DNA of 64,000 bases from Atrichornis clamosus (lineage: Eukaryota; Chordata; Aves; Passeriformes; Menuridae): positions 5,721 through 69,720 of the forward strand of contig WBMZ01000209.1 of NCBI GenBank assembly GCA_013400975.1, written 5' to 3'. The notes beneath the pieces are model-generated. The model had not been told where the DNA came from. It made no database searches and saw only the letters and a program-made list of their open reading frames with translations. The translations under genes and the position numbers were made by a program. Of the stretch, positions 15,049 to 28,752 are shown piece after piece. How positions within the stretch are numbered: the first letter of the stretch is position 1; each line of letters opens with the position of its first letter.

Positions 15049-15515
15049 AAACACAGAGATGAAGATCAGGGGTCTGTAGTTCCCTGGATCTTCCTTCCTC
15101 TCCTCTTTAAAAATAGGACAGATTTTTCCCTTTTTCCAGTAACTAGGGAGTTCACCTGACTGCCGTAACGTGTCAAATGATGGAGAGTGTGCTGGCAACA
15201 GCAGCCAGGTTCCTCAGGGTTGCGGCATGCATGTCATCAGGCCCCCTAGACCTGTGACTTACCAGTTTCATCAAGTGGTCTTGAATCTGCTCTTAGCTTA
15301 CAGTGCAAGGGACCTCTCTCCCCTAACTCTCATAGAGAGGATCGAGGACTTGAGAGAAATGGGAAGCCTGAAAGCAAGTGAAGACTGAGTCAAAGAACTC
15401 AGTGAAGAACCTCAGCCCTCTCCATATCCATTGTCATCAGTTCTCCCTCCTCATTTATCGGAGGGGTGCACTCTGTATGTAGAACAATTTATCGAAGCAT
15501 TGGGCATTGTTCCAG
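15049..15515 (-). mobile_element. CR1 fragment, inverted, N-terminal reverse transcriptase part
   Basis: On the minus strand the sequence reads [20 protein letters not shown], then [10 protein letters not shown]. This is the conserved CR1 segment before motif A. Upstream of it (toward 15250) are words like P.DMHAA.LRNLAAV, related to the HPRVLRELAD-type segment. It is in opposite orientation to the CR1 pieces on both sides and comes from a more 5' part of the element. Confidence 0.75.
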
Positions 15516-15705
15516 TGTCAAGTGTTGGAAGAGGCTGCCCAGGGTGGTGATGGAGTCTCCGTCCCTGGAGGTGTTCAGAAGATGTGTAGATGTGGTGTTT
15601 AAGGACATGGTGTTTTAGTGGTGGACTTGGCAGTGCTGGCTTAACCAGAGTACTTGATGATCTTAAAGGTCTTTTCCAACCTAAATGTCTGATTCTAGTA
15701 TTCTT
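15516..15705 (+). mobile_element. CR1 3' end, sense
   Basis: This begins with a segment like GVGRGCPGW..SPSLEVF, the CR1 ORF2 C-terminus. It ends with the conserved TTGATGATCTTAAAGGTCTT and TTCCAACCTAAATG, then a decayed GATTCTAG tail. It is a normal avian CR1 3' end in plus orientation. Confidence 0.85.
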
Positions 15706-17239
15706 ATCAATGAAAAGACCAGGATTTGGTCATGTATTTCAGGTGTAATTGCTTTAGGATAATGCAGTCTCTTCAGTTTGTAAATGAGTAAATCTTTCAG
15801 GATTGTAAATGAGTTAACTGCTGCAACTAATAAATTTAAGAAGTACTGTAATTTCTGTTTTATAAGCAGTACCAATTATTAAAAAAAATATTGCTGATAA
15901 TGCTGGAATTCAGTTTCAGCTATTCTTAGATTCCTGAACTATATGGAATATCCTCTCATGTGGAAAGAACCTTTATTAAGTGCCAATCCATCAGGTCTTA
16001 TTAAAGTTTAACTAAAGTATTTTTACTGAATTACAGTAATGAATTGAGGTAAAGTGCAGTAATATTTTAAATTTTGAGTAATGTGGTAGAACAGTCTGTC
16101 CAGATTGTATTTCATTGAAGATATTAGCATTTTATAAAAGTATTTCTGATGATGTAACTTAGGTTGGAGAGAAATTACGAAATTACACCATTAAGATTGT
16201 CACAAATATAAAGGAATTCTGAGTAATTTTCTTTTAATTAAAAAAGTTAATAAGAACTGTCAAGTGTTAGCATATGATACGAGAATCTGTTCTGTAAATA
16301 AATAGGTAAATAATTTTTAAGAATTATTACTATGGAGATCTTGGAAAAGCAAAAAAATATCCCATTAATTTATGGGGGTTTATTATTAAGTAATCAGCCA
16401 CAAGTATATTATTTTCGTTTACTGGTGGAATGATTATTCTGCGATCAGAAGTATCACTAGTGAAGTTATTAGGATTAAAATGCATTAAAAAATTATATGG
16501 AAGATGACACATAATTGAATACTGTAAAAACCATGTAAATCTTTTCTCCTGTGTGATGAAGACTTTGTCTGAGATATGATGCATAGCAAATAAATCAGCT
16601 ATTGGATCACTTAAATTTTGAATTTTAAATTTTAAAATAATTACCTTTCTCCCAGAAAATTGCTGAACAACATTGATTTAAATATATCTGGTTTACATGT
16701 TAATAATGTGTAAATATTGATCTTCCAATTTATCAGAATTAATCAGGAAACCTATCCAAGTGTTTAATCTGCTAGTTTTACTGGACACTGCTTCATAGGA
16801 AGGTTCAAAAGCAAAAACTGAAGTGGCATTTCAATAGAATGATGCTTCCTAAATTGATAGCCTCAGTCCTGATTATTCCTATTCTGCTGATGTTTATCAC
16901 AGAAGTAGCTAAACTCCAAAGCCTTTTCAGCACTTGCCCTGTGTGCCTCTAATTCTGAGCCTGTACATACATGCACCCAGCAATGTGACAGTCTGCTCCA
17001 GCCTAGTCAGTCTGGCACTAAAGTGACCTTAGACATGATTGCCATAATTTTTTTTTGCCTGTTTGACAAGATGACTAATATGAAGGCATTCTTAGCGCTT
17101 TCCTATGGAACTAAGACATAAGATGGAGCAGTGTTAAGTGTTACTACCAAGGAGCAGAGGGGAAGAAGGAAAAAAAATGGTGGATTCTCCTTCATACATC
17201 AGTTGCAGCACTTTTTCAGGATGTTTGGAAGTTTGCTTT

Positions 17240-17690
17240 CAGAAGCGTGGTCTGATAGTTGTTGCAGGTGACTTTTAACGCAGTTTCCATCTGGGCACTG
17301 GTTCCTGTAACACGCGTTTGAAAAATCCAGTGTACAAGACATGAAACATTCTTAATCTTTTAGCATGCTGCTTTCTTTGTTGTGTGTGCGTGTGTCCAAT
17401 CTCTCGTATAACAGACTGTCTTCAGCAAATGGAGAGTGCTACAATCTTCTGAATATCCTCTAGCCCAGTCTTCAGAGTACTCTCTCAGGGGGAGAATATA
17501 TATATATCACTGGTATGTGGGAGGAGTAGTTCTAGAGTCGTAGATGAAGAGGTGGGAAACACCCTGCTGAGTGTTGTAACTGTAAGGCTGTGCAATAAAA
17601 AGGGAGACACCATAATCACATACTTCCGTGTCTACCGCTGACAGTGTTCACTGTTCGGCTCTTGAAAGGGAAGGTGTACTTCCAGGAGAG
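17240..17690 (+). mobile_element. Possible old LTR (AATAAA plus U5-like sequence)
   Basis: A locally GC-richer stretch in which GGCTGTGCAATAAAAAGGGA (AATAAA at 17594-17599) is followed by a CACCATAATCAC...TCCGTGTCTACCGCTG segment and a TGTTCACTGTTCGGCTCTTG end. The layout resembles U3-R-U5 of an avian ERVK-like LTR. Borders and target duplication were not resolved, and no retroviral protein is seen nearby. The family assignment is tentative. Confidence 0.4.
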
Positions 17691-19436
17691 GAATCTAGAT
17701 ACTGAATCCAGGGTAGAGGAAGCCACAGAAACGCCCAGAAGGAAAGAAAGAGTAATTCTCAACTGCAGAGTTTCATTATTTTCTTAAATGTCTTCCTTCA
17801 CATAATGTCATTTTTTTCTGGGTCTTATTGCTCTGTAGCCCCTTCACAAATGTTTTACAGGGATTCCTAGGGACTTAAAAAATAGAGCAATGAGTGATTT
17901 TTGTTGATTTATTCTTTTACTTTTTCAAAAATGCATTTTCCAATGGTATTTTTTCCTCTTGTAATATTTAATTGGAAAGTACTTCTTGTTAAAACTATGC
18001 ATTTAAAAGCATGCATTTATAATTAATTTCAGAAAATGGAAATGCTTAAAATTTTGATGGCTGTTTATCATAGGAATTATTCTGTCTGACACAACAGAGA
18101 GATTAATATTCTCAATAGGCTTAATATTCAAAAAATGTACTGTCAGTCACCAGTGACAATTACAAAACTCTGTTAGCCATTACATCAGTGTTGTTTCTGA
18201 GGAACATCCTGTTAATCTATTAATTTGGCAAAGACTGAACTTGCTGAAGACACTTTCCCTTAGTGCAGGAATGAGCAGTTAATATGTTATTTTGGCCAGG
18301 CATTTACTTGTTCAGTTCTGGCAAGAGTCTTTGTAGTAGCTCCATCTGTGAACACAGATGTGGGAAACAGACATGAATTTTTCCCACAGCAGAGTATTTA
18401 ATACAGAAAGAAGCTAAAAAAGACCAGAGGGAAGAACTAAAATTAACTGTAAAATATATTTAAAATAGTCCATTTGAAATTTCAGCTTGCTTTAAAGAAT
18501 AGTTAGAGCTTCAAAAAATGAACAGTTTTCACTGTTGTACAGGCTTGTGCTTATGACCCATTTTACAAGAATGGAAAATGGCTTGGAACTTTTCAGCATT
18601 TGGTTTCAGATGATAAACTATAACCAAATTTGAGACAAAATTTTGGGAAAAAAATGCAATATAACATAAAACTGCAGCTTTCACGTTTCCTTTTTGCTAT
18701 CACACTCTTCATTCAGCAAACAGAATCAACACTGAGGACTTCATTGACTTGCAAATTTTTGCAAAAAATATGAAAACTTAAAAAAAATTTTAAAAGGAAA
18801 ATCAAGCTTAGTTCTTTCTAGTTAATCACCATCCTGTAACATTAGAAAATTGTAAAATTGTGACATTATTTTTCTTAATGAAGGAATAGACATCAGCTGA
18901 GTCTTGTTAGGCTGTTCTTCCATTGTTGTAGAAAAGGTGATGAGTAGAGGTGAGAGAGTGCAGGGAACACATGGACTTTCATAATAATGTTGCTATTTAA
19001 GAATAGCAGATTTTTTTTAAATATGCAAGGCATGTCTTCCAAAGAGGGTAGTTGCATACCAGGGAAATCAAAGAGTCAATGTAATGTGTCATTATGGACT
19101 TCTAGTGCCATTGATATGCCTTTGTGTACCTGAGTAATGGGCACAGGATTGTCAGATAAAGTTAAGGATTAGGGAAGTTGCATGTATTTCTAGACCAGCA
19201 GCTTAAAGTGAGACAACATATTTCAGTACAACATGAGCACTAGTTGCATGTGTTTATAGACTACTATCGAATTTGCAGTCATTGGAAATTTGAGAGTTGT
19301 CTTGGCTAGCCAGCTAGTAAATAACTAATTTAGTGTGAGCTGAATGCAATGAATTTAAAAACAAACATTAAAAATGCTTAATAGATATTTAGATTTCTTA
19401 CAAAAAGGAAAAAAAATATAGTTACTTAATGCTTAA

Positions 19437-19697
<261 letters not shown>

Positions 19698-21109
19698 TAA
19701 AGAGGAAAATGTAAGCTGAATTGAAAAAAAGAGTAGAAAAAAAATTTGTTCTCTTAAAGGTCTTACATCACATGAAACTGCACACTTTTTAATTGATGTG
19801 TTCTTACAGCAGTTGTGTTTTGGCATATAGCTTTACTTTATTTTCTGTTATTTAACATTGAAAAATATTAAAATGAAATAATTCTGTGATTATGTAAAGC
19901 TAAATGAGCAAAAGAAATGAATACTTCCTACATTCTTTTGAAAATTAATCATGCTTATCACAACATTAAAAAAACACCACAAATGAAGAATTTGAATTAC
20001 TGCTGAGTTTTGAGCCAAGACAAAGAAAAACCTAATAATGTTATTCTTTATGGTCTTAAAGTGCATAAGGTACAATATAAACCATATGTTGCTATTTGAT
20101 ACTTCTGGGAGTACATACAGTTTTTATAGAGCATTAATAGCAAAATCAAGAAAAGCTAAAGTACAACATATATACACCTATATATGCACTTCTTTATTAT
20201 TAAAGAATTAGTTGTATTTGTTATTTTTATATTACATTTAACATAGCTGCATGTATTTCTTGCAAGAATTTTGTTCATTACACTGTTTCTGTCTAGCACC
20301 CAAACCAGATAATAGAAAGTATGATTATTCACTAAAATTATTCATCAGAAAGGGAGAGAGGGCAGGCAAAAATTAACCAGTGACTGTGTGTATTAGAAAT
20401 GGAGCCGATGTTGCTGAGATGGAGTGAATCAGCATATTGGGAGTAAACCTGCACAATGTGACTTGCTGGGTTTTTTTCTATCCATAACTTTCCTTTGGTC
20501 ATCTGTGTATATTAAGCTCCATAGCGGTATGGTACAAGTGCTGCACTCCTGATGTTCAGATCTAGTGGACTAAGATAAGAAGATCTTAGTACTTTGTTGC
20601 ATGGTAATTATTAACACCTAGGATTTTCACATTCAGGCTGTTGAAAGGGGCAAGAGAATGACTAGTAAAAACAAGTTTAAGAATTTAATTCCACCATAGC
20701 TGAGTGGAAAAGGATGAATTTTAGGTCTGAACTCTAAATAATTTAAGCTTAAGTTGTTGATTCTTTTATTTGCATGATTCTTTCCTGGTAAAATGAATTT
20801 TACTTGCAACAATTTTAGTTTGCAGAAGGCAGAGGATTATTGTCTATTCTTATAATATATGCTATATCTTGTTTTATTCATGAGTTACATTTATTCTTAG
20901 AAGCTATAGTTCTGTAGAATAAAATTAATTGAATATGAATAGGTAGAAGGGTACATAAAGGGTGAACATTCACAACAGCATCTCCATATAATCAACTTTG
21001 TGATTGCATGCCTAGATAGTGAATCTATTTCTCTCTTGCCCTACAATGGTACTTTACATTAGTTCACTAAATAACACTTGAATACAGCAAGCACTCAATG
21101 CATAGGTGC

Positions 21110-21300
21110 AGTGTCGTGGGGTTGTTTTGGGGTTTGTTTGTTTGTTTGTTGGTTTGTTGTTTTTGTTTTCTTTTGGAGTTTTTTGGTTTGGTTAGTTCTT
21201 TGGGGGATTTGTGGGGTTTTTTTTGTTTGTTTGTTTGTTTGGGTTTTTTGTTTGGTTTTGGTTTTGTTTTCTTTTTCCCTTTTGTTTTGGTTTGAGTATA
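21110..21300 (+). repeat. TTTG/GT-rich low-complexity tract
   Basis: About 190 bp in which the plus strand is almost only G and T, including several (TTTG)3-5 runs (for example 21132-21150 and 21223-21240). Isolated GGGG words are spread through it. The opposite strand is A/C-rich. Confidence 0.9.
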
Positions 21301-22605
21301 TTTTGTGGGTTCCCCCTCCACCTCCTTGCCCCCAATCCAGAGTATGGGATAATTTTTTTATCTGTTGCCTTTGCTTTGACCCTTGAGAGGATGTGTTCAT
21401 TAGACATACCAGAAATGTGGCAGTGTTCATAAAATAACATAGAAAGGGTAGCAAGGGCAAGTCGGGTTTGAAGGGGTTGCTATTTCTGTTGTTGTTTTTA
21501 AATTTATGTTTAAGTCCTTTCAAGTAATGATAGGCTTTGCAAACAGATGTGTAAATGGGTAGTATTTTGGATTAGCAGCTGTTCTGCAATTTAAGTTTTG
21601 GAATTTATGAATTGGAAGCTGAGAGAAAGCCCAGTGAGGTAAACTGAATATTTGCATTAGAACAGTGCATTCAGGGCTATGACGTAACACTGACTTACTT
21701 ACTAGAAGCAAAAAATTGCAAAGAATTTTCTCTTTTCAGAGATTTTTCAGAAATTCTTATGAGAATGATGATTTCTAGAAGTCAGAGCCAAAGGACATTT
21801 TAGTTTAAGTGATTTAATGAATTCTTAAGGATGTATGCCTAACCTGCTTGTACATCTCTTGATTAGATGAAATGTATTCCTTTAACTTGTCCCCTTCCAC
21901 CTCACAAATTCCACTATCCACTTAGACACCTAACTAAGGCTGATACTGTATCTATTTATACATCTATGTATTGTACGTTTAGGTCTTGCAAATTTCTGCT
22001 TACATAAAAGATACAATTACATTAGCATTAGATTAGATCCAACAGTTTAATTTTTGAACTGAATCTTCTTCTGATCATTCCCACTATCCTTGTTTTAGTT
22101 TTCATCATGGAGCAATCTTGAAAGGCACAAATTACACTTGTTTTTGGTAATTCATAAAATGAGATTGAACAGCATCAGGAATAGCATTCCATCTGTGTTC
22201 CAGCTTCTAATGGGCATTTCTCAGAAACTTGTAAAGCTTTTCCAAAGTAAAACCACTAAAACACAATCAAATGCATATAGATAGTATGGGCATTGTATCT
22301 TTTATTGTTTCAGTTTATACACCTGCTTTGTTGGAATAATTACTTGATATTGTACTTGATAACAGTACTTACTAACAGCTAAAATAATTTATGACTAAAA
22401 AGTTTTGATGCATAAATATTTTCTTCTGTGCTTCTGAGACTCAACTAACTAGAGGTAGTGGAGATGTACTTCCCTCATCCCATCAAAATCCACAAACACA
22501 TTCTTCAATATAAGTGATTTTTTGGTCCGATTCTGGCAGGCATTTTTAAAAATATAGATTGTTCCATGTTCTATGTGGAATATGACAGGTGGGACAAAAG
22601 GTTAT

Positions 22606-22653
22606 GGGATGTCATCACCGAGGGTTGTCATCACCAAGGGATGTCATCACTGA
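22606..22653 (+). repeat. Three tandem copies of a 16-bp unit
   Basis: GGGATGTCATCACCGA, GGGTTGTCATCACCAA and GGGATGTCATCACTGA follow one another directly. They differ by one to three bases. No wider array exists on either side. Confidence 0.9.
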
Positions 22654-25600
22654 GTGCCCTTTACCCATTGTCCCCCAAAATGGTATTATTGCTCAAGGTG
22701 CAAAATAGGTCACATCCTTTCTGACTGGAATAGAACTGAATATGCCACATCATTTTTAATGATAGAAATAGAGAAATTAATTTAAAAATACATCTGCATT
22801 TATCAGTTTTTAGCTGAACAATTCTTTTAAATTTATGTTATTACAGGAATTAACAGTTCATCATCTTTTATGTATCTGCCATTTGAGATAATCTATTAAA
22901 TTTTAGTGCAATAAAATAAATATTTGTCTACTTATGGAGTTATTTTATTATTTTAATAGCTAGATACCATTATAAATATTTAAATATTAAAAATATATTT
23001 AAATATTTGTGAGATTATTTTAAAGTAAATAAATTTTCATTGTTGTTGTTTTGAAATCCCTTTTCCAGTATCTCATAAAATAAAACTACTTAAGGAGGTA
23101 AAATAATGAATTGGTTTGTTTTGGGTTTTTTTCATGCTTCAAATGTATGTGTAGCATTATTAAGTAAAAACATGGAATATTGAAAAATCTGAAATTTTAA
23201 GGAAATTATTTTCACATCATAATTTTGGGGATTATTTGAAAATCATAATCTTTTCCTTTGATATGAGATCAGGCTTAGGTACTTCTGTAATTAACAAGTA
23301 AAACAAATAAATCAGGTATTCTTTTCAGACTTCCCGTATCAGTACTATGAAAAGAAACCACAAATTAATAGTTATTGCTGTTGCATGAATACTTGGGGTC
23401 ATTCCATATTTCAGGAAATGGTGCCATATTGTCACAGTAGAATATCTATTCCCAAAGCCATGGTGAAGAGGAAAGAAGTATATATCTAAACAATGGTAGA
23501 GAAACAATCTCCAACATATTCAAACACTGGAAATGAATGATCTTCATCTATGATTGAGCAAAAAACAGCTGCACAAAATATGAGACAAACAAATAAAACC
23601 ATGGCAGAGCCTTCAAAGGAACCCATTTTTCTGTGATAAGATTTTGGAGATTGTGAATTTATTTCAATTCACAAAATCCTTTCAGAATCTAGCAATGGAA
23701 TATTATAGTTCTTGGAAAATTATGCATGAGAATTTTAAAGTGCGATAACTCTCATATATGCTTGTTTCCTTTTGTAACTTTGGACATATGTGAAAGATTA
23801 AATACAAGATATTCCTTATACACTTTTCAAAATAAGATGTATGTCAGAATTTATGGGATTAAAGAATAATGTAAATATTCATGGTGTAGATTAACTGGAA
23901 AATTTGCTTGAAGGAATGAAATCAGTAATGTAAACATAGTACAAAACAATCCTCTATCAGCATTATGTGGGAAAACTGAACTTGTGTTTAGATCAGATTT
24001 GAGTCCTATGAAACAGAAAACTAACCTCAGGGCAGTCTAGTTCTGTTGGGTCCTGATATCACACCCTCAGTTTCTGAGCTGTGGCCAGATCTGAGGGAAT
24101 TTTTTTTCTTTTGGTGTCTCTGTTTTATTTTTCTCTAAATAACTGTCTACACATTCTTTAAAACCTCTTAAATCAGTAGGTTCTCTCAACAGTTCTGCCT
24201 CCTATCAGGACAAAATCTGTATATGAATGCATCAGGCATACTCTAACCTAATTGCATAAGAAAATAAAGTTGAAGAAGGTTACACTGACTGAACTGCAAT
24301 GATAAGTTAAAGAAGAGAATTTTAATAAAGAAGATAAGTTTAAGATGTCAAGCTAGATAGGAGTGTAGGTAAAAAGTGAATTTGAAGCAAAGTAGACTTG
24401 CTTATTCAATTTCCTGCATTGATGATCTAATTTTAGGATATGGGATATACACTCTGACACCCAGTATTTCAAAAGATTTCTTTTTGCTTAAAGCGTGACG
24501 TTCATCTTACTTCAACCACTATGGCTTGTGTTCCTGAGTGCTTAGGATACTATTACACCCTGGGGTAGCCTTGTGGAGTTCATGATCTGCATTTCATCCT
24601 ATTTTCCTGTCAATAAGCACTGAGTTGCAGATACATCTGATGGTTTTTGTCACAGCTGGCACAGAGAAATTTTTCCATGACTTAACTTTGATACTGGTGA
24701 CAGAATACTGAGTTATCTGAATTAGGTAGATGGCTTAATCCACTGCTAGTCTCCTAACTATGTCTGGAAACATGAATTTCAGATGGGTGAAATAAATACA
24801 TTTGCCATAACATAGACTTAAGAAAGATCTCATCTTGACACACTGGGAGAGTAGCTGATCTATGGAACATATGTTCAATTTACCAAGAAAAAAATAGCTT
24901 TAATTACTGGTGTTCTTATTACAGGCTAATTTAAAAAAAACATCTCAGTGAGACCGTGGACAGTTTCCATTGTGTTGTTTTGGGTTTCACAGGACAGTTG
25001 ATGTGGGTTTTTTTAGTTAAATACTACATAATCCTCCTTCTGTGAGAAAAGGGGAAGTGAAACTTTTCTACTTTCTGCACTTCCAAATCAGGAATTAAAT
25101 CTATGACACACTTCTCCTTTCTGAACTGTTAAGTTTTATAAATTTCAGTATATATTCTCTTGTGGCATTTTCACTGTTCTGATGATTTCTGTTGCCTTTG
25201 TACCCCCTCTCCTCTGTGTTTCTCATCATGTGTTTGTCCTCTTTTTCTGTTTGTTGGTGCATTAACTAGACAGGATCATTTCAATTATTTATTTATTTGG
25301 ATTCTAATACCCCCAATTCTATTCCTGGTACATCCTAACTTCATTCTGCAGAAAGAATGACAAGCAGAAATTCACATTAATGGCAAAAATCCTTGCAAAT
25401 TATTTTAATCCGTGTAAGTCTCATGATTAGTTCAAATTCTTAAATGTAAGTACTGCTTTATATTTTTAAAAAATTCAACATTACCTTTTGTGCAACCACT
25501 AACCAACAATTTACTAATACAGCACAAATTTCTCAGTACTGATTCCATTTCTGCTGAAAGGGTGTTATTGGCAAGTTTTGTAATTCAAGATCATTTTTAT

Positions 25601-26165
25601 TTCAGATCTCTCTTGAACATATTGAGCAAAAGGGCATCCGTTTCAGAAACTTGGGGCACTTTCCCTGTTAACTTACTGCCAAGATGATAATTGGTGTTGT
25701 GTTTTACTCTTGTGTTCTTCCTGCTTTGTTGGCCACAACTCACTGCTAACTTTTTTCTGACCTACTCAGTCAGTATTATCCGAATATGTTAATATTTTTA
25801 TCTAATTCTCAAACAATTTATTCAACATAAATTTTCCTGTTTGCAATCTCTAGACTATAAGGATATGTACAGCTGTACAGAGTCATAATAAAGATTCATT
25901 TAACTGGGTACAACATGAGGAAAAGAGAGCAAGCAAAGATATAGAGATACTTCTACAAAATGTTTTTTGTTACTCCCTAACAGTTTGTGGCACAGAGATT
26001 TCCTAAATCCAATGTATTTAGAGTAAGTAAAACTTGATGGATTTTCTCATCCATGATTTTGTCTATTTTTCCTCTCAAGACCACATGCATCTGTGGTATT
26101 TTAAATATTTTATGGCAAAGACATTTCAGTGAAGAAGTATTTCCTTTGGTTCACTGTAGTTCTAT

Positions 26166-26377
26166 TAGCTTCATCTGATGCCTTTTCATGCTTTTCCTAG
26201 AAAATACAATATATTTAATCTTCCATTTTACTGCTTGCTCAGTTTTGCAGGACCTTTCTTTATTTCTTCACAGGTGATTGTCCTCATTGCTGTTTTGTGT
26301 AAGCTAGTATCATCAGCAAGCTTTGTCATTTCACTGCTTGCCTTGTTTTCCATCTACCAATATATTGTCAAACAATA
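26166..26377 (-). mobile_element. Old CR1-like LINE fragment, left part (downstream of the FADD box)
   Basis: On the minus strand at about 26300-26330, AAGCTTGCTGATGATACTAG reads KLADDTS, the decayed catalytic box of an old CR1/LINE reverse transcriptase. The frame continues poorly and has many stops. The piece ends where the younger sense CR1 begins at about 26378. The matching upstream part appears at about 28985-29650 in the same orientation. Confidence 0.5.
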
Positions 26378-28752
26378 ACTTTAACTACCCTGGCATCTGC
26401 TGGACAAGCAACATGGCGAAGCAAAAACATTTCAGGAGGTTCCTGGGAAGCATTGATGGCAACTTTCTGAGACAGGTACTGGAGGACCACACAAGGAATG
26501 GTGTACTGCTCGACCTCATACTAACATACAAGGAAGGCATTTTTTGAGATATGAAGGTTGGGGGCAGCCTTGGCTGCAGTGACCATGAGTTTGTGGAGTT
26601 CAGTATCAGACAAGGAGGAAGCAGGGCAGCAAGTAAGATTGTAACCATGGACTTCAAGAGAGAAGGGGTCCAAGGGAAATGGAATCCAAGGTAAAAAGGG
26701 CCCAAAAGAGTTGGTTGATAATCAAGGATCACTTCCAACCCTGCTCAAGAACAATACATCCTGATGAGTAAGAAATCAGGCAAAGGGGACAAGAGATGTA
26801 TGTGGATGAATAAAGAATTCCTGTCATTATTCAAGCATAAGCAGGAAATACACAGGAGATGAAAGCAGGGATGGAAGCAGTCATTTGGAATGAATATAGA
26901 GAGGTTGTCAGAGTAAGTAGAAATAAGACCAAAAAGGCCAAGGCCCATCTGGAATTAAATCTGGCCAAGGATGTCAAGGACAGCAAGAAGGGCTTTTTCA
27001 AATACATCAGTAACAAATAGAAAACAAGAGGATAATGTGAGCACATTAGTAAATGGAGGGAGGACCCTGGTAACAGAGAACACACAGAAGGTGGAGTTAT
27101 CAAATGCCTTCTTTGCATCAGTCTTCACTGATGTGCCCAGCCCTCAGGGTTCTCTGACTCAGAAGCCCAGGGTAAAGGAATCTTGGAAGAAAGACATTTC
27201 CTTGGTGAAGGAGGATTGGTTTAGACAACACCTAACCAAACTTGATATCCACAAGTCCATGTGCCCTGACATGATGCATCCACAAGTGCTGAGAGAGTTG
27301 GCAGACACCATAGTGGGGTCACTCACAGTCATCTTTGCAAGGTCATTGCAATTAGGAGAGGTGCCTGAGGACTGGAAGAAGGCAAATTTCACCCTGATCT
27401 TCAAAAAGGGCTAGAAGAAGGACCTGGGGAACTACTGGCCAGTCAGTCCATGGAAAGGTGATAGAATGTCTCATTCTGGAGGCCATCCCTATCCATATGG
27501 ATGACAAGAAAGTGATCAGGAGCATTCAGCATGGATTCACTAAACGTAAATCAGGCTTGACCAAACAGATTTCTTCTACAGTGAAACAACTACAATGATG
27601 GATGAAGGAGATCAGTGGATATTGTCTACCTTGACTTCAACAAGGCTTTTGACACTGCGTCTCACAAAATCCTCATTGATAAACTCAGGAAGTGTGGACT
27701 GGATGAGTGGACAGTGAGGTGGATTGAGAACTGGCTGAATGGCAGATCCCAGAGGCACAGGGTCCAGTTAGAGGCCTGTCACTCGTGGTGCCTCCCAAGG
27801 TACCATATTGGGCCCAGTATTGTTTAACTTACTCATCCATGACTTGGATGAAGGGGCAGATGCCTCCTCAGCAAATTCCCCAGTGGTACAAAGCTGGGAG
27901 TGGCTGATACCCCAGAGGGCTGTGCAGCCCTTCAGAAGGACCTTGACAGGCCAGGGAGATGGGCAGAGAAGAACTATCTGAAATTCAACAAAGGCAAATG
28001 CAGGGTCCTGGACCTGGGGAAGAATAACCCCATGCACCAGGACAGGCTGAGGGCTGACCTGCTGTAAAGCAGCTCTGTTGAAAAGGACTTGGGGATCCTG
28101 GTGGAAAACAAACTCTCCAAGTGTGCTCTTATGGCCAAGAAAGTCAATGGTATCCTGGAGTGCCTTAAAAAGAGCATTGCCAGCAGGTCAAGGGAAGTGA
28201 TCCTGCCTCTCTACTCAGCCCTGATAAGGCCACATCTGGAGCGCTGTGTCCAGTTCTGGGCTCCTCAGGACAAGAGAGACATGGAGTTCCTAGGGAGGGT
28301 CCAGTGGATGGCAATAAAGATGATTAAGGGACTGGAAGCATCTTCCTTACAAGGACAAGCTGAGGGAACTGAGCCTGTTCAGTGTTGAGAAGAGACGTTT
28401 GAGAGGGGACCTCATCAGTGTCGATAAGTACCTGAAGGGAGGGCATCAAGAGGATGGAACCAGGCTCTTCTTGGTGGTGCCAAGCAATAAGACAAGAGGC
28501 AATGGGCAGGAACTGATGCACAGGAAGTTCCAAGTGAACATGAGGAAGAACTTCTTTACTGTGCAGTGACCATGCACTGGGACAGATTGTCCAGAGAGGT
28601 TGTGGAGTCTCCCTGCCCGGAGATATTCAAGAGCCATCTGGACACAACCCTGTGCAATGTGCTCTGGGATGACCCTGCTTGGGCAGGAAGGTTGGACTAG
28701 ATGACTCACTCTGCTCTCTTCCAGCCTTACCCATTCTGTGATTCTGTGAAAC
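26378..28752 (+). mobile_element. CR1 LINE, sense, 2.4 kb with 3' end; broken ORF2
   Basis: The longest LINE in the window. Plus-strand pieces in order: an endonuclease tail (NFNYPGICWTSN, then RRFLGSIDGNFLRQVLEDHT) at 26378-26547; the linker and HPQVLRELAD...PEDWKKANFTLIFKKG segment at 26971-27414; QHGFTKRKSG around 27530; motif A VYLDFNKAFDTASHKILIDK at 27624-27683; and the thumb region ending ASRSREVILPLYSALIRPHL at about 28180-28252. The C-terminal part and the 3' UTR follow, with the tail ATTCTGTGATTCTGTGA at 28733-28749. CR1 encodes an endonuclease-reverse transcriptase that copies its own RNA at the target site. This copy is dead: stops and frameshifts split ORF2, and the FADD catalytic box at about 27860 reads FPSGTKL, without the aspartates. 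It is 5'-truncated, as most CR1s are. Confidence 0.93.
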
